DNA from: Dipetalonema caudispina
Taxonomy: Eukaryota; Nematoda; Chromadorea; Rhabditida; Onchocercidae
DNA length: 64,000 nucleotides
Direction: 5' to 3'
NCBI GenBank assembly: GCA_013365325.1
Contig: JABVXV010000016.1
Location: forward strand, 186,001 to 250,000
Shown: piece after piece, positions 43,701 through 56,114 of the stretch
Position numbering within the stretch: the stretch's first letter is position 1
How the letters are laid out: the number at the start of each line of letters is the position of its first letter
Notes under the pieces: generated by a model
Seen by the model: the letters and a program-made list of their open reading frames with translations, nothing else
Databases searched by the model: none
What the model was told of the DNA's origin: nothing
Translations under genes and position numbers: made by a program

Positions 43701-44155
43701 ACCAAACCTAAGTACTTTTTTTATCGAAATTCAGTAATTAATATTATAATAGCATCACGTAGATTAATTGACTGCACGTGTTATGAAAGAATCTAACTGC
43801 TCATTACATAGAAGGGTCCTTTAAGAATGTAAGAAATCAGGAATGATTCTTCGATACAGCTTGAAAGTAAAGAAGTCAGCGATAACCGTTTCCCAGTTGT
43901 AGTTTACTGCTAATGAGATTGATCGTCGTGATGGACGTATATCCCAAGAATTGAGGTAATCCGAGAAATGGGTCAAAGAATTATACACGTAAATGGAATG
44001 CTTGGAACGTTAATACTCAAATATTCAAATCTAATTTTTCAATGTAAGAACTATATGCCATGTATGAGAGTTGTCTTAGGAGAAAATGAAGCATTGAAAG
44101 GTATATCGGTATTTCAGCCTCTGCTTACGCCTTCTTCCTAATAATTCTAACGTTG

Positions 44156-44187
44156 TGTACGTGTGTGTATCTCTTTGTGGTGTGTGT

Positions 44188-44234
<47 letters not shown>

Positions 44235-44236
44235 AG
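44156..44236. repeat. GT dinucleotide microsatellite
   Basis: About 80 bp of (GT)n with a few interruptions (GTAT, GTGG), in non-coding DNA between the transporter relic and copy B. Confidence 0.95.
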
Positions 44237-44576
44237 TTTACATTTGTGTATATGTATGATTTATTTACTACTATAATGTTGGATTCAATTACCAAATGAG
44301 CCTTCCATTTCAGAGGTCACACAATGCAAAGCATATTTTGGCCGATGACCTTACAAAGTCTCGAAGTGAAGGTACGGTGAGCAGTTGCAAGGAGAAGGAG
44401 AAGTGGTAAACCCGTCGAGACAACCAATCGACCAATCAGTCAATTCATTTACATGGCACCATTGTACCAATCCAACTGTTTACCATATTTAATACCGAAC
44501 AGAATGAATGAATAAAATGTATTGCATTCATTTGATAACTATGAGGATATCCATCCTGGGCGCAATTGTCCACTCT

Positions 44577-47500
44577 TCACTTTTCTTTTCTTGCTTCATT
44601 CTCACTGCTCTCTGTCTTGCTTTTCTGTTCTTGTTTGCTCCCTTCAGTGCTCTTTTGCTGCGCTTCACTTTCTTTTTTCTCTTCCATCTTTTCCACATTT
44701 CCTTCATTCTCTTTCTTTTTTTTCTTCTCCTCCATCTTTCTTTCATCGTTACTACTCTCTTTCTCGTCTCTCTTCTTTTCCGTTTCTCTCTTTGTACTTT
44801 TCTCACCTTGTCGTGACGTTGAAGGTTGAGCTGATTCTTGCCCTTCTATTTTGACATCTTTCGCAGATTCCGTATCTTGAGTATGATTTTCATGGAGGTT
44901 ATGTTCTTCACCTGGCATGTTATCGGGTAATTTCTTACCTCGAGTCTCGGGTACCAAGAAAAAGTAGAGCAAGAAATCTGCTGCGCTCGTTATCAACATC
45001 AGAAGGAATGGAGCTGGTGGCCAGTGCTTGCTCTGTAACACAATCATATGTCATTCCCATTTTGGTTAAAATTACAAATTCATTGCTTGGGAATAGTCTA
45101 ATACATTTCTGAACAAGTATCCCTTCTTTACCGGAATTGAATGGTTCTTCTACATTTAATAAGATAATTTATACTAACTGGGATGAATACAAGCGGGCTA
45201 ACAATAGTGCCCAGTCGATTGAACGTTTGAATGAAGGCAATTCCCGCACTCCGTACTGGTGTCGGGAATAACTCGGTTGGTTGTACGGCATCCAGTACAA
45301 ATAACTCTGTGCACATTGCCGCTGCCAAAAGGGAAGCATATCGTGTGAACATAATGATCGCATGAATCGATCCCTCACCTGAACTTCAGCACTTTTATAC
45401 TATAACATACTCCTCCTTTATTCCTTCCGTGGCCAATCTACGCAACTACGTTATTTTAAAAGCTTAGCAAGTAGATCGTTTTGCTCTATCTACCCAATGA
45501 TAATCATTATCGGCCATTCCTATCGATATACATACACCTTCTGGATATACACTTGTTACTCAGATAATATCCAATCAGCGATGAATACCTGCCTAGATCG
45601 AATTGGCAGGGAATTCAATAAATTAGTTTGGGTAACTTTGGAGAATTTCCTCCTGCCTACTTACAAAAATTTAAATACCTGTGCCACCTGCTTTTACAAT
45701 TGCTTTATACGTGTTAATTCTTGGCCCTGAAAAATTTAGTTCGAGCAGTTCTATCGAATTTACCTTCTTTTACTCTTTTCCTTCATCTACGGAAATTTAC
45801 ATTGAATTATGAAACATTTCTTTGCTGATTATGCTTTCTGCAGAACTGAACTTCCTTCATACTGATACGTATGACGCACAATCATCGATAACGTACTTGA
45901 AGCAGCATTCCACGTGTTATCAGATTACCCTAGCAACATTTGAACCTTTTCCTCTGATTTTGTATGAATAACTTACATGTAAATATATAAATGACAAAAA
46001 TGATTCCCATTACAACAACAATAAATCCAACAGCAATGAGATGAAGCAAACGTCGTCCAACACTTTGAATTGAAAGTTCAAGCGCCGCAGCTGATATATT
46101 AATGGCCCATCTTGCAGCTCCCAGAATAATAACATTGATATAAACTGTACCCGCTAATGCATCCATGTTGTACGCAATGCCATAACTGATAAAACTTGTT
46201 GAAAACCTGCAATACAAGTACATACACATGACTCATATGATGATATAATGTCACTTCAATAATTTCATTTAAATTCTCCTGAATGAAAAGTTTAATTCGA
46301 TTGAAAGAATTTGAGAATGATTTAAGTAAATACATACAGACTTGTAGCAAACACTATTGCATAACTGCCAAGTTTCCAATCGCTGAATAAATGATAAAAG
46401 TAGTAATTCTTCTTTCCTTTTCCCATTTTTATCAACTGAAATTGATTAAAAAGTGAATCTGTCAAGTACAAATGTCGTTTGCATAAAAATGAGTGGTTAT
46501 AATGTAAAAATCTGCATTTTAATCTGTCATATACCTCATCTTTCGCAGCTTCTTGAACAACAGTAACAATTTGTTCTTCCCTTTCCGGTGTAAGTTTTTC
46601 ATCCCATTTCCGGATGTAAACGGCTGCCTTCGATGCCTCTTCTCCCTTTCCCTTTTTTATCAACCATCGTGGTGTATCCATTAGAAATCTTAATTTTATG
46701 CTTGAATCATTGCTCACTGTTTGGTATAATGCTTGACATTTTTAAACTTTTTTTTTATTACTTTTGCTTCAGATATGTTATCAGTAATTTGATTGGTGCA
46801 AACTTTTAATGTGTATTTCATCAACTAATCATTTTAAAGGAGATTTCCGAAGAAAGATCAGAAATTAAAAGTATTCTTAAAAAAGAAAATATTAAAACAA
46901 GCAAAATGGAAAGACTTACGGTATCATAATCAAAGGTAGAACTGCAATGGCAGCAGTTACCCACGAAAGGATTTTCCATTTCTTACATACGTATGCTATT
47001 CCAGCTAAGATGATGTAATTGGGTGAATACGTTATTACGGTAGCTACCCACATTCGATGCTTGTCCGGTAAATTTTCCATAAAATACGGATTGCAAACAC
47101 TGTAAAAGCACGAATTTTCCTATCGACAGAAAATGAAGTTAACACTGCTTGGAAATTTATTTTGGATTTTATTTGATGAGCAAACTTCAGCTGAAAGAAA
47201 TAACAATTTATCAATGCTTACCAATGCTTTCCTCCAGTGAAGATCATATCGAAGAAGCGAAAAATGGTGAATACAATGAAGGATGGCGAAAATGATGTAG
47301 CAACAAGAAATATTATTAAACCGACAGTAAATGATAGTAGAACCTAATATTCACTTGTTTTTTTTTTTAAAAAGTTTGAAATTTGTCAATTTGAGACTTG
47401 TCAGTTTTTAGTTTGAGAATTGTTTTTTGAGATTTGTTTTCAAATTTCCGATTTCTTGAAGCAATAGTAAGTTTCAATGATGTACCTCTTGTATCTTGTA

Positions 47501-48874
47501 TCTCCAAAAAATAATATCGTTTTTGATATAAATATAATAAATTACAATTTGATTCTACTATTAGAATATATTGATAGAATAAATAAAGTTTATGCTTACT
47601 TTCTTCCTACCAAAGATATCAGCAAGATTGCCGGCTACGATAGCACCAATCATTAAGCCAATATTTTGCACCGTTGTACCCAATTTAACATATTCCAATG
47701 GTATATCAAACTAAAATTTAAATTATCTCTCAACAAAATAAATTGTCGAAGAAAAGTAAGAAAAACACGCGGTTGATTTTGTATCCTCTAATCGACGATG
47801 ACCATCGAAAAGGCGCAAATTACATAAATAGCAATTTTATGCAAAATACCGCAGTAAAATACATCCTTCTGCTCTATATGTCAATTTATTCAGTTTACTG
47901 CATGTTTGCTATGTGATGTTAATGTTTACAAATTAAAAAGACATGATTTAGACATAATTAAACTAATTTGCAAAACTATTAAAAAAATCATACATCATGA
48001 CTTATTGGAATGAAATCATAGGTCTTTGTAGAACACACAACATTACCACTTTGATTCGTTGTTACCCAACAATGGCTTATGTTGCAGGTTTTTGTTGGCA
48101 TGTCATTCGGGTATTTCTTTTCACATAAATCTTCCACTTTGGGTTTTCGATCTAATGAGAATTACAAATCATCGAGGCAAAAAAAAAACTCTGTAACTGC
48201 TTTCTCGGCTTAGATTTGTGTTAGCTCTGCGAAATTAGCATGTTTGCTTTTAACTTTTTAATTCACTTATAAAATTTTTTGTCTCAGAAAAAGCCTTCCA
48301 AAATTTCTGTGATATTTGATAAATTCTAGTTTAAAACTAATCAAATTCGACGTATTTTTTCATTTTTTGAAAAATTCTTACAGTTTACGATTGTATTGAA
48401 AAATTGCAAAATATTCGAAGGCATCATATTTTAACGTTTTATTAAGATATTTAGCATAATTACCAGTTCTACTTAATTACGTTTTCAAAATTAAAGTTTA
48501 CTTTAACAGATTTGTTTAACTTTTAATATAACTTTCGAGATATCAAAGTCAAATAGCTATGTAAAGGTTATATTCATCTTATGTTACCAGTTCATCCGTC
48601 GAATCTTTTCTTTTTTTTGCTGTTGAAGCCAAAGTATGATCATAAAAATTAAGAAAATGGTAGAAATTATGCAGGTAATACTGCTGGAAAACGAACCGGC
48701 GAATGTCATAAATAGCAAGTTGCACACTTGCGATAGGACCATGAAAAAATATACCACAGTTAGGTAGACCATATAATTACCACACGTCTGTATATCAGAT
48801 ATCTTGAACTCAGTGCTACTTGACATTTCCGACGATTTTGGTTTCCCTTTTCCTTCTTTACCATCTTTCAACAT
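44577..48874 (-). CDS. SLC22-like organic ion transporter (MFS), tandem copy B, 644 aa, with charged C-terminal tail
   Basis: Paralogue of copy A. Eleven exons: 48697..48874, 47994..48151, 47600..47710, 47222..47343, 46920..47099, 46535..46688, 46338..46435, 45977..46206, 45679..45726, 45179..45378, 44577..45032. Exons 2-10 match copy A base for base in length (158, 111, 122, 180, 154, 98, 230, 48, 200). Same landmarks: VYFFMVLSQVCNLLFMTFA (TM1), GNLADIFGRKK, DTPRWLIKKGKGEEA, QPTELFPTPVRSAGIAF and PETRGKKLP. The last exon is nearly twice as long: after PGEEHNLHENH the protein runs on for about 110 residues, very rich in Lys, Glu and Ser (e.g. ERKMEEKKKKKENEGN), probably cytosolic and helical or disordered. 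I took the ATG at 48874, just after an ATTAAG/TTAG acceptor; an in-frame ATG at 48925 is possible but lies upstream of that site. Substrate unknown. Confidence 0.88.
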
Positions 48875-51800
48875 TATCTTAATTAAGCTAATAGATAGAA
48901 TATTAATGAAGGAAGAAAACAACACTTAACACTGAACTTAATACAAAGCAAATAAGAATTAATCAAATGTAACAGTAAATACTTTTGTCAAAAATAAATC
49001 TTATCGTAATCTCAGCAAGCAGAAAATAGTTTTCTAGGGATTCCCAATCTAGAATATTCCTACAATTCCAAAAGTCTTCAGAGGTGCTAATTAATCTTTT
49101 CTATTATTTTAATGTCTATTATAATATTGCATTCTTCATTGCCTACTTCAAATGAAATTCGAATAAACTGTTTTGAAATCCAAATTCAATTCCGGTGTTA
49201 TATTAGGATTTTCATGTTTAGTTAGTTTATAACACTCATTCTTAGAATGAAAATCTCTTCGCTTACATTGCCACTTTCGACGATTTCAGCCAAATGAAAA
49301 ATACGATTTGATGGAATACGAGCAATATATATCTCGAAACTGTGTCCGTATGGTTTCAGATAACGAAAGTTCCTCCGTAAGTTTAGGTAAATTCTTCACA
49401 ATCGTAAGTTACAAAGACAAAAATTCACAACAACAACCGTTTACTTCAAGTTACTTCCAGTTAAAAGTGATGTACATCAAAGTCGCGAAATTCTTATGAA
49501 TACCTTCATTCAAAAAATTTGCATACAATTAATTTTAATTTATTCATAGAACAACAGTGTATTACCGTTCAAAGTTTTCCGGAATTCCTAATCTACCCTT
49601 TCTCTAAATTTTATTCATTCATCTTATCAAATTGTTGCTAACAAAGCCTTTCTCGTTATTATATCCAAATTACCGTCTTCTCCAGGCATTTTACATTCTT
49701 CTTCCTCTTTATTTCACATACCTCTTGCTTTATAAGAGTTTATAAATTTTATATAATTGTTATGGGAGTTCAATTATTATATTATTATTACTGAACCTTA
49801 CGTGACCCCAACTTTATAATACGCAGTAACTCAGTTATTCCATAAAAAATGATGTATGACAAATTATATCAGATGTTATTAACTGAACAACCACTTGACC
49901 AACAGCATAGCTCAACTTTAACAAAGGAAAAGTTTTTTTTTCTTTTTTTTTTTTTTTTTTGAGGGTAATGAAATGATATTGATTCATACCTTGTTGCATA
50001 GTATTGTGCACATAAAGTTGAATATTACTGATGATAAGATGAAATGCCTTCCAAGAGATTGATTTTTGTAAAGCATAATGAACTAGAACATTGGATCTAA
50101 GTTATATGCTACAATTTGATGTTCAAAAGGATGACACATCATCAAAAGCAATGTGAGAGAAAAATTTAGACATTTAAAACAATTAATTTGATGTGTAATT
50201 TAGAAAAATTTTTGCCTGCAAAATTACTTAAAAATGGCAGACGCTGAACTTTCCGAGAAATTTCTTGTAAATTTTAACTAAACTAAGGAAAAATAATTGC
50301 CAAATGAGGAATTGCACAAAATAGTTTTACTTAACAAAAACTAATCCATGAAACATTCATCCGATCATCTACTTTAGTCACAAAGACGTAAGGACAAGGA
50401 GTTTTATGTGTTCAGATTATCATTACTATCTCAAAATAGAAGATGCAAGGATGAAAATAATAGAATAAGAAACTGAAAAGCTCGGTAGATAAGAATTAGA
50501 ATGTTCTTTCAGATCAGAGGGCTATCATTGATCATTCAATCGTTCATTTTTAATTAGCCAATAATGTGCTATTATACATTTATAATCTTTCAAAGTTTCA
50601 AGAATGTGAAACTCAAATCGGTTAATGATGTGGAAATGTCCATCAATGTGATCAAATAGCAATATGTTATAATGATTTTATCATCGTTTAAAATGTGCTT
50701 TTTTAAGCAAATCGATTAGTAATGTGCAAATGAACAACTAGTTGCAAAAATGTGCAACTGCAGACAGCTAGTATTGCGGTGACCAAATAAGGCTACTAAA
50801 TGCTACTAGGGAAGATGGCTCTTCTGGATTGTAATGCTTTATAGCTCTTTGCAACAATTTGCACTTTGACTTTATGAGAACGAAAATACGTACGAGTGGT
50901 TCAAAAATTTAAACGATGTCTTTTTAGGCAATATTCCTGAAAATTTGAGCCAATTATCTAAAGAGAGCTATCTATCAAATGGTATTCGACATTCACTTTT
51001 AGCACACCAACCAAACCTATTACAAGACGATACGATACTGACTCATGAATCACGTCTAAAACAGATGACAAACGTAACAACACTAAGCAGGATGTATACG
51101 TACTTCTGAACATGTATGAAGAAAACAAACAATATCCTTCTACGAATAAAAAAGGGTAAGTAATGAGCTTTTCCATTCTAATTTGCGCCTATTAGTAATG
51201 TCGTAAATGGAACGCAATACAAATATATTCGTGATCAGTCCACATTCTTGTCAAGCACAATTTCTGCATATCAAAATCTAAGCGTATAAGGCCAGTTTAC
51301 CATCAAAGATGCGTATTAATGCTTGCAACGTGCTAATTCATGTAGTGTTTACAAAGATCAAAACATCGAGAAGTGAACATATTGCTTGATAGCTGATATA
51401 AGGTGGCAAGCTATTTTTACGATTTGTCGTAGAACCCACAACCGGTCAATATGAAGCTTACCCCTCGTCCGTATTGATATGAATTCTTACGTGGATAGTA
51501 TATTGACGCTTGCAGGATCAGTGTGTGTGTAAACATTAACTATACTGCCATCTTCAGAAGTATTTCCACTTGCAACTTATAGTTTAATCTGCAGGAAGTC
51601 GGGACTTGTTTACAAATCTTGGTTTTTCCCGTAGAAAAATTCTGCCATTCTTGCTGATTACATATTTTTCACTCAAAGCAATTGTAATTCATGTCATTAT
51701 CAAGTAAATTAGCAATATCATAACTAGGCTTAATTCACTGCAAAGCCATCCTCATGGACCTTTGTTCCTCTTCAGCACAGACCTCATTTGAGTGGATGAA

Positions 51801-52950
51801 AAAGCCTGATGATTTTTTTTTTTATAACCTTTCTGCTAGACAAAGAGCAAAGATGAGAGTTTGTAGCATTTTCTTCTCATTGTTTAGGATTTGAACCTAA
51901 TAAAACTATGAAGTTATGAATTAATATCCACAAGAACATGGGCCACTCAAATTTCATCGCTTTTTTCAGATCGAAATTTTTGCATTAATTCAACGGTTTT
52001 TCTTTTACTTAATTTTCTGGTAGTTTTTCTGGTCATTAACCATGAAATAAAGCAAATGAGGCATACTTTTATATAATCGATAAGCGACCTATGGAATGGT
52101 AATTAGATCAATTCAAATACTGAAATAATTTTGAGAGGGAATATTAGTATAATGAGTTAGGTTAGAATATCAAAGTGGAGCAAAAAAGTGATACATAAAA
52201 TTCAGCATCGTTTTTCTCCAAGTTTGTAACCGCAAGTTCTTATGCTTTAACTTCCATCGTCGGAAATATATGAGCTTTTGATTAAAATTAAGAAAAGTGA
52301 AGAAATCAATTTCAGTTTGTAATATAAAGTAAGTCTAAGAAGAGAATCTTCATAGTTCCCCTACTTATTTTCTGGAATGAAACCAGCGATATGAACCCTT
52401 GTACCGTTTGCTGAGAACTTAAAAACAGAAAGTGCTGAAGATTAAGTCTTTCTTTTGGAAATGAGGAAACTTTAAGTACAATTCAAAAAACAAAATGTTC
52501 AACTTTACATCAAAATCTTTCTAAGATCTTTGTGACTTCACTAAGAAATGCATTTATCCGGTTGTCATCAGGAAAAAAATTCAGACATCATTCCCGTTGA
52601 GTCGCTTCCTTAAGAGCAAAAGTAAAATAAAGATTCATATTCTTCTCGGCAATCCTTTTTGTAACTACATTTGCATTAAAATGTAAAACTGAGCCGTACA
52701 AATGATTTACTTTGCTAAAAAGGCCTAATTAAAATTTCTTTTTCCCAAAAACAAAAGTCGTTAAGAATTTCTCAATTTTCTTTCTGTATATACTACGTTT
52801 ATTGAGAAAAAAAAAATGAGTTGAAACACATAACTTTCCAACGAAATTACCACCTCGTTCCACTGGAATGATTTCATTGTTTTTTGCCGTCATTTTACTG
52901 CTTCTCTACCCTGAGCATATCGCTACCATTCTCGTCTACTTCCTTTTACG
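48875..52950. other. Gene-poor region upstream of transporter copy B
   Basis: AT-rich, with long T-runs near 49936-49960 and 51810. Short open frames only (49308-49499 plus, 50958-51176 minus), none with splice context or recognisable sequence. Confidence 0.4.
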
Positions 52951-53246
52951 CCAAAATGGGATTAGGGTTTTCATTTTGACTCAGGAAGTAGCGCTCTGTC
53001 ATTGTCACCCAACAAGATAGAGAATTTTAGCAGTCCATGCACAAACCCACGGTCCGGAAGTGGTTTGCTACAATGCATTATATATCGTTGTGCAATGATG
53101 ACAGTGTTACGTGACTGCAATCCGGTCACTGCGAACATTTCCATCCTACCCAATGCTTTGTTCTTCGAGATATGGATCAATCCGCTGTGTGTCGAGTTGT
53201 GGGGTGATGAGTCTTTTAAAATTTTTTGACTTTTGACAGATGTCAA
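52951..53246. other. Region open on both strands, higher in GC, unassigned
   Basis: This stretch is less AT-rich than its surroundings and lacks stops for about 230-275 nt on both strands. Minus reads ISKNKALGRMEMFAVTGLQ; plus reads SGLLQCIIYRCAMMTVLRDC. The composition suggests an exon or an old coding remnant, but I cannot tell the strand and recognise nothing. It lies just beyond the ferlin 3' end. Confidence 0.25.
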
Positions 53247-53541
53247 TGTTTATGACTTAGTTATAGACTCTCCAGACGTTACCCATCCGTTAGTATTTTC
53301 TGATCATGATAAGGTGTCGAAGACAAGCTCTGTGAAACAGTGACACTTTATACAAACAATAAACACGATCAAATTTCTTGACAATGAAAACAGCAGTAAC
53401 AATAAGAATAATAACAAATCAATTGAAAATGAACTAATCAAACATTTTTGAGCGCTCAAATGGTTTCAATAAAACCTAAATAGACTTGAAAGCTCAACGA
53501 AATTCAAAGGGATTTATTCATCATCATGCTCTTTAAATCCC

Positions 53542-56114
53542 TTAATTACGAGTATTAAATACTTTTGCAGCAATAATATCAGGTAACTTGTAGAAAGTTG
53601 AAACGATAAGAACCATACCAATCAGAACAACTATAAATATAATAATGCATTGTTTACCCCAACTGGTCCAGCACAAGGAACAGCATGCTTTAGCTCGCGA
53701 AAGGCACCAGAACTGATCGAGACGAGGACGATTCGGATGTGGAAGATATGGTGACTGAAAATCTATGAGATCCGGTTTATTCATACTTAATACCATTTTT
53801 CTCAAATTGTAGTCATACTACTATTCACCCAATAGTAGTATGACTGCAATTTGAGAAAAAATGGTATTAAGTCTGAATGAACCGTAGAGTGTACGTTTCA
53901 AGAGATTTTCTCTTCCACTAATATATTAAACAGAGAAGCAACTTCTAACTTATAAGACTTTAATAATCAACATAATTCAAGCAGTTAGTGTAATTTCATG
54001 AGATATTTTCATGAAAAGTCCATTTATACAGATTGCCATAAAAAAGAGAAGTACAGGAAACCTCATGTAATCATAAATGAACCTTGACATGAACTTACAT
54101 GATTTGGTTTTCCCCGCTTCCTCCCCACAGGGTCGAGTTTTGCTTCTTTGGCCGTTAATAATGTTAATTCCAATTCTACTGCACCAGTTACATATGGCTT
54201 TTGTGCAGTGAAGTCATCATCTTTCTTTTTCTTTGCATCAAAATCTAATTTCTGCAAATAAATTGGAATTAATAGGAAGACTATTTAATGAAGAATAATA
54301 TAAATAAGGTTAGAATAAAGGAAAGAAAAAGTAATAACCTGTTCGTCGGGTAGAGAAGTACTAATGCATGGCCACCAGCCATAGGTTGTACGTTGTTGAA
54401 ATAACGAAAACTGACCAACCCTTCCTGATATATATGGCTGCAATCCAATTTTTTTACAATTTAAAAAAGTACGTTTTTATCCAGAAGATTAAAAATACGC
54501 GTCTTTCTTGGGAATACACGTAAAATACGTTCAGAAGATACAAGAAAGAATTAGAAGACATACTGGCGCTCGTGGTAGTGGAATAATTTTCTTTTTCCTC
54601 TCTTGTTTTTTGGTGCCACAAAGACAAGAACAGCATTTGATACAACAAGCACACCGATTGCGATTTTCGCGGGCATAATCAACGTTGTACATTTCATCGG
54701 CATCCATTTGTGCCTCTAAATTAGTCCTGTTTATCGAATATATGTTTATCGTTTACAAATTTACAAAAAGAAATATTTCCATTATTTTTGATTCATTATA
54801 ATTCCGCTCTAATATTTAATATGAAAAAATGAACCACTCTCAAGCTGCAGTTTTTACTCGTCTTTTTTAGAATACAAAACGCTTTCCAAGGAAAACTACT
54901 TGTCTGATGAAGAATTCTGTAATTTAAAATGTCAAACTTCATTTTGCATTTAAATAAACTAAGAATATTAAATCAACAGAGATTTTTCTGAATCCATCTC
55001 CACTATGACAAATGCAAAAGCAATCTTACCGTCGAAAGAGAGCAAGTCCAGGGCAAGTTGCCCGATATAGCCATCTTTTCGAAATTTATTGTTGTCCCAG
55101 ATTTGAACGAACAATATTGGATCTACTAACAATAACGACTTCTTGCTGAAAATGTAAATGTGAAAATATGAGAATAAATTCAGGGTAAGCTAATAAATTG
55201 GGGAACTGCAAAAGGTAATTTTATTTCATTAGAACAATATTTAGTAAAAAGACAGCAATTAACGATGAAGAATTTTTCTCAAAAAAAAAAAAGAAAAAAC
55301 CTTAAGAGATGTTTTTTGGTGTACATCGCGATTTTCTTCTCCCAGATATCGAAATCGAAATCAAATACGAAACGCCAATTGAATGAGCCATATCCATCAA
55401 GACTTCGATAATGAACATCTGTTTTCTCTTCTTTTTCACTTCCATTCAAAAAAACTTTCAAATAGATATCTGCGGACTAAAATAATATCAAATACTGTAT
55501 CATATGAAATGCTGCACAATCCTATTACATATTAATCCGAAGGAGAAACTTTCTAAATCTAAATGAATGCACTAAAGCTATGGCTAGACTATATCATGCT
55601 CTTTTGAATTATTGCATAAATACCGGTTTTCCCATCGTTCTCTTGGTAAGAATTACATTACGAACACTCCAAACTGCTACACGTAGCTGAAATTTGTGGG
55701 GTCGACGAGGTGATATATTCAGTGGTGGAGGAATTGATCCCACTACGTGGGGGAACAAATCGACAAACATCTCCAATTTACCACATTCGCTATCCGCACT
55801 GATGGCACTGTATAGCGGTCGAGTTTCCACATGTTCCGGTACCAGATTCATCTAAATGGTAATGTTCAGTTTCCATGAATTCAACCGAATTTATATCAGC
55901 TAACTATAAATTAGCTATTTTTTCTGATAAAAAACAAGCCTTGGTTAAAATGTAAAGCGCGACCCGTTGAAACGGCCGGCCTAAAATCTCCAAATGATTT
56001 GGAGGAACATTCTCAATATCACTAAGCCACACCACCACTCCAGCAATCATGATTCCAACATCATCTCCTTTCATTAGCATTTCTGGTGCAGGGTAATTCA
56101 TCTTCATGCAATGC
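53542..56114 (-). CDS. fer-1: Ferlin exons: C2G domain, Cys-rich linker and C-terminal membrane anchor
   Basis: Exons: 55940..56114, 55624..55851, 55301..55476, 55030..55145, 54564..54715, 54339..54437, 54099..54251, 53542..53754. C2G includes [47 protein letters not shown] and [17 protein letters not shown]. Exon 54564..54715 carries [18 protein letters not shown], a dense Cys cluster not present in vertebrate dysferlin at this place. YGWWPCIS and a Lys-rich stretch follow. The last exon has a second Cys cluster ([17 protein letters not shown]) directly before the single C-terminal membrane helix ([18 protein letters not shown]), with a short luminal tail. The intron after 55940 has GC at its donor. 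The intron before the last exon carries a long hairpin. Confidence 0.88.

Larger units (their letters stand above)
39702..44576. other. 4.9-kb region between the two transporter copies
   Basis: Contains a hairpin at 41860-41923, an unassigned 134-codon plus frame at 42139-42543, a decayed transporter exon at 43350-43700 and a GT microsatellite at 44156-44236, each listed separately. A 15-nt direct repeat (AAGGGTTTTGATTTC) sits at 40021 and 40057. Nothing else is recognisable. Confidence 0.5.

Noticed and set aside
44508..44854. Three overlapping plus-strand open frames of 87-110 codons rich in Phe, Leu and Ser
   Set aside because: They are the complement of the Lys/Glu-rich tail of transporter copy B; the biased sequence keeps several frames open.
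51880..51910. GGTTCAAATCC on the minus strand, like a tRNA T-loop
   Set aside because: No acceptor stem, D-arm or anticodon arm can be paired around it.
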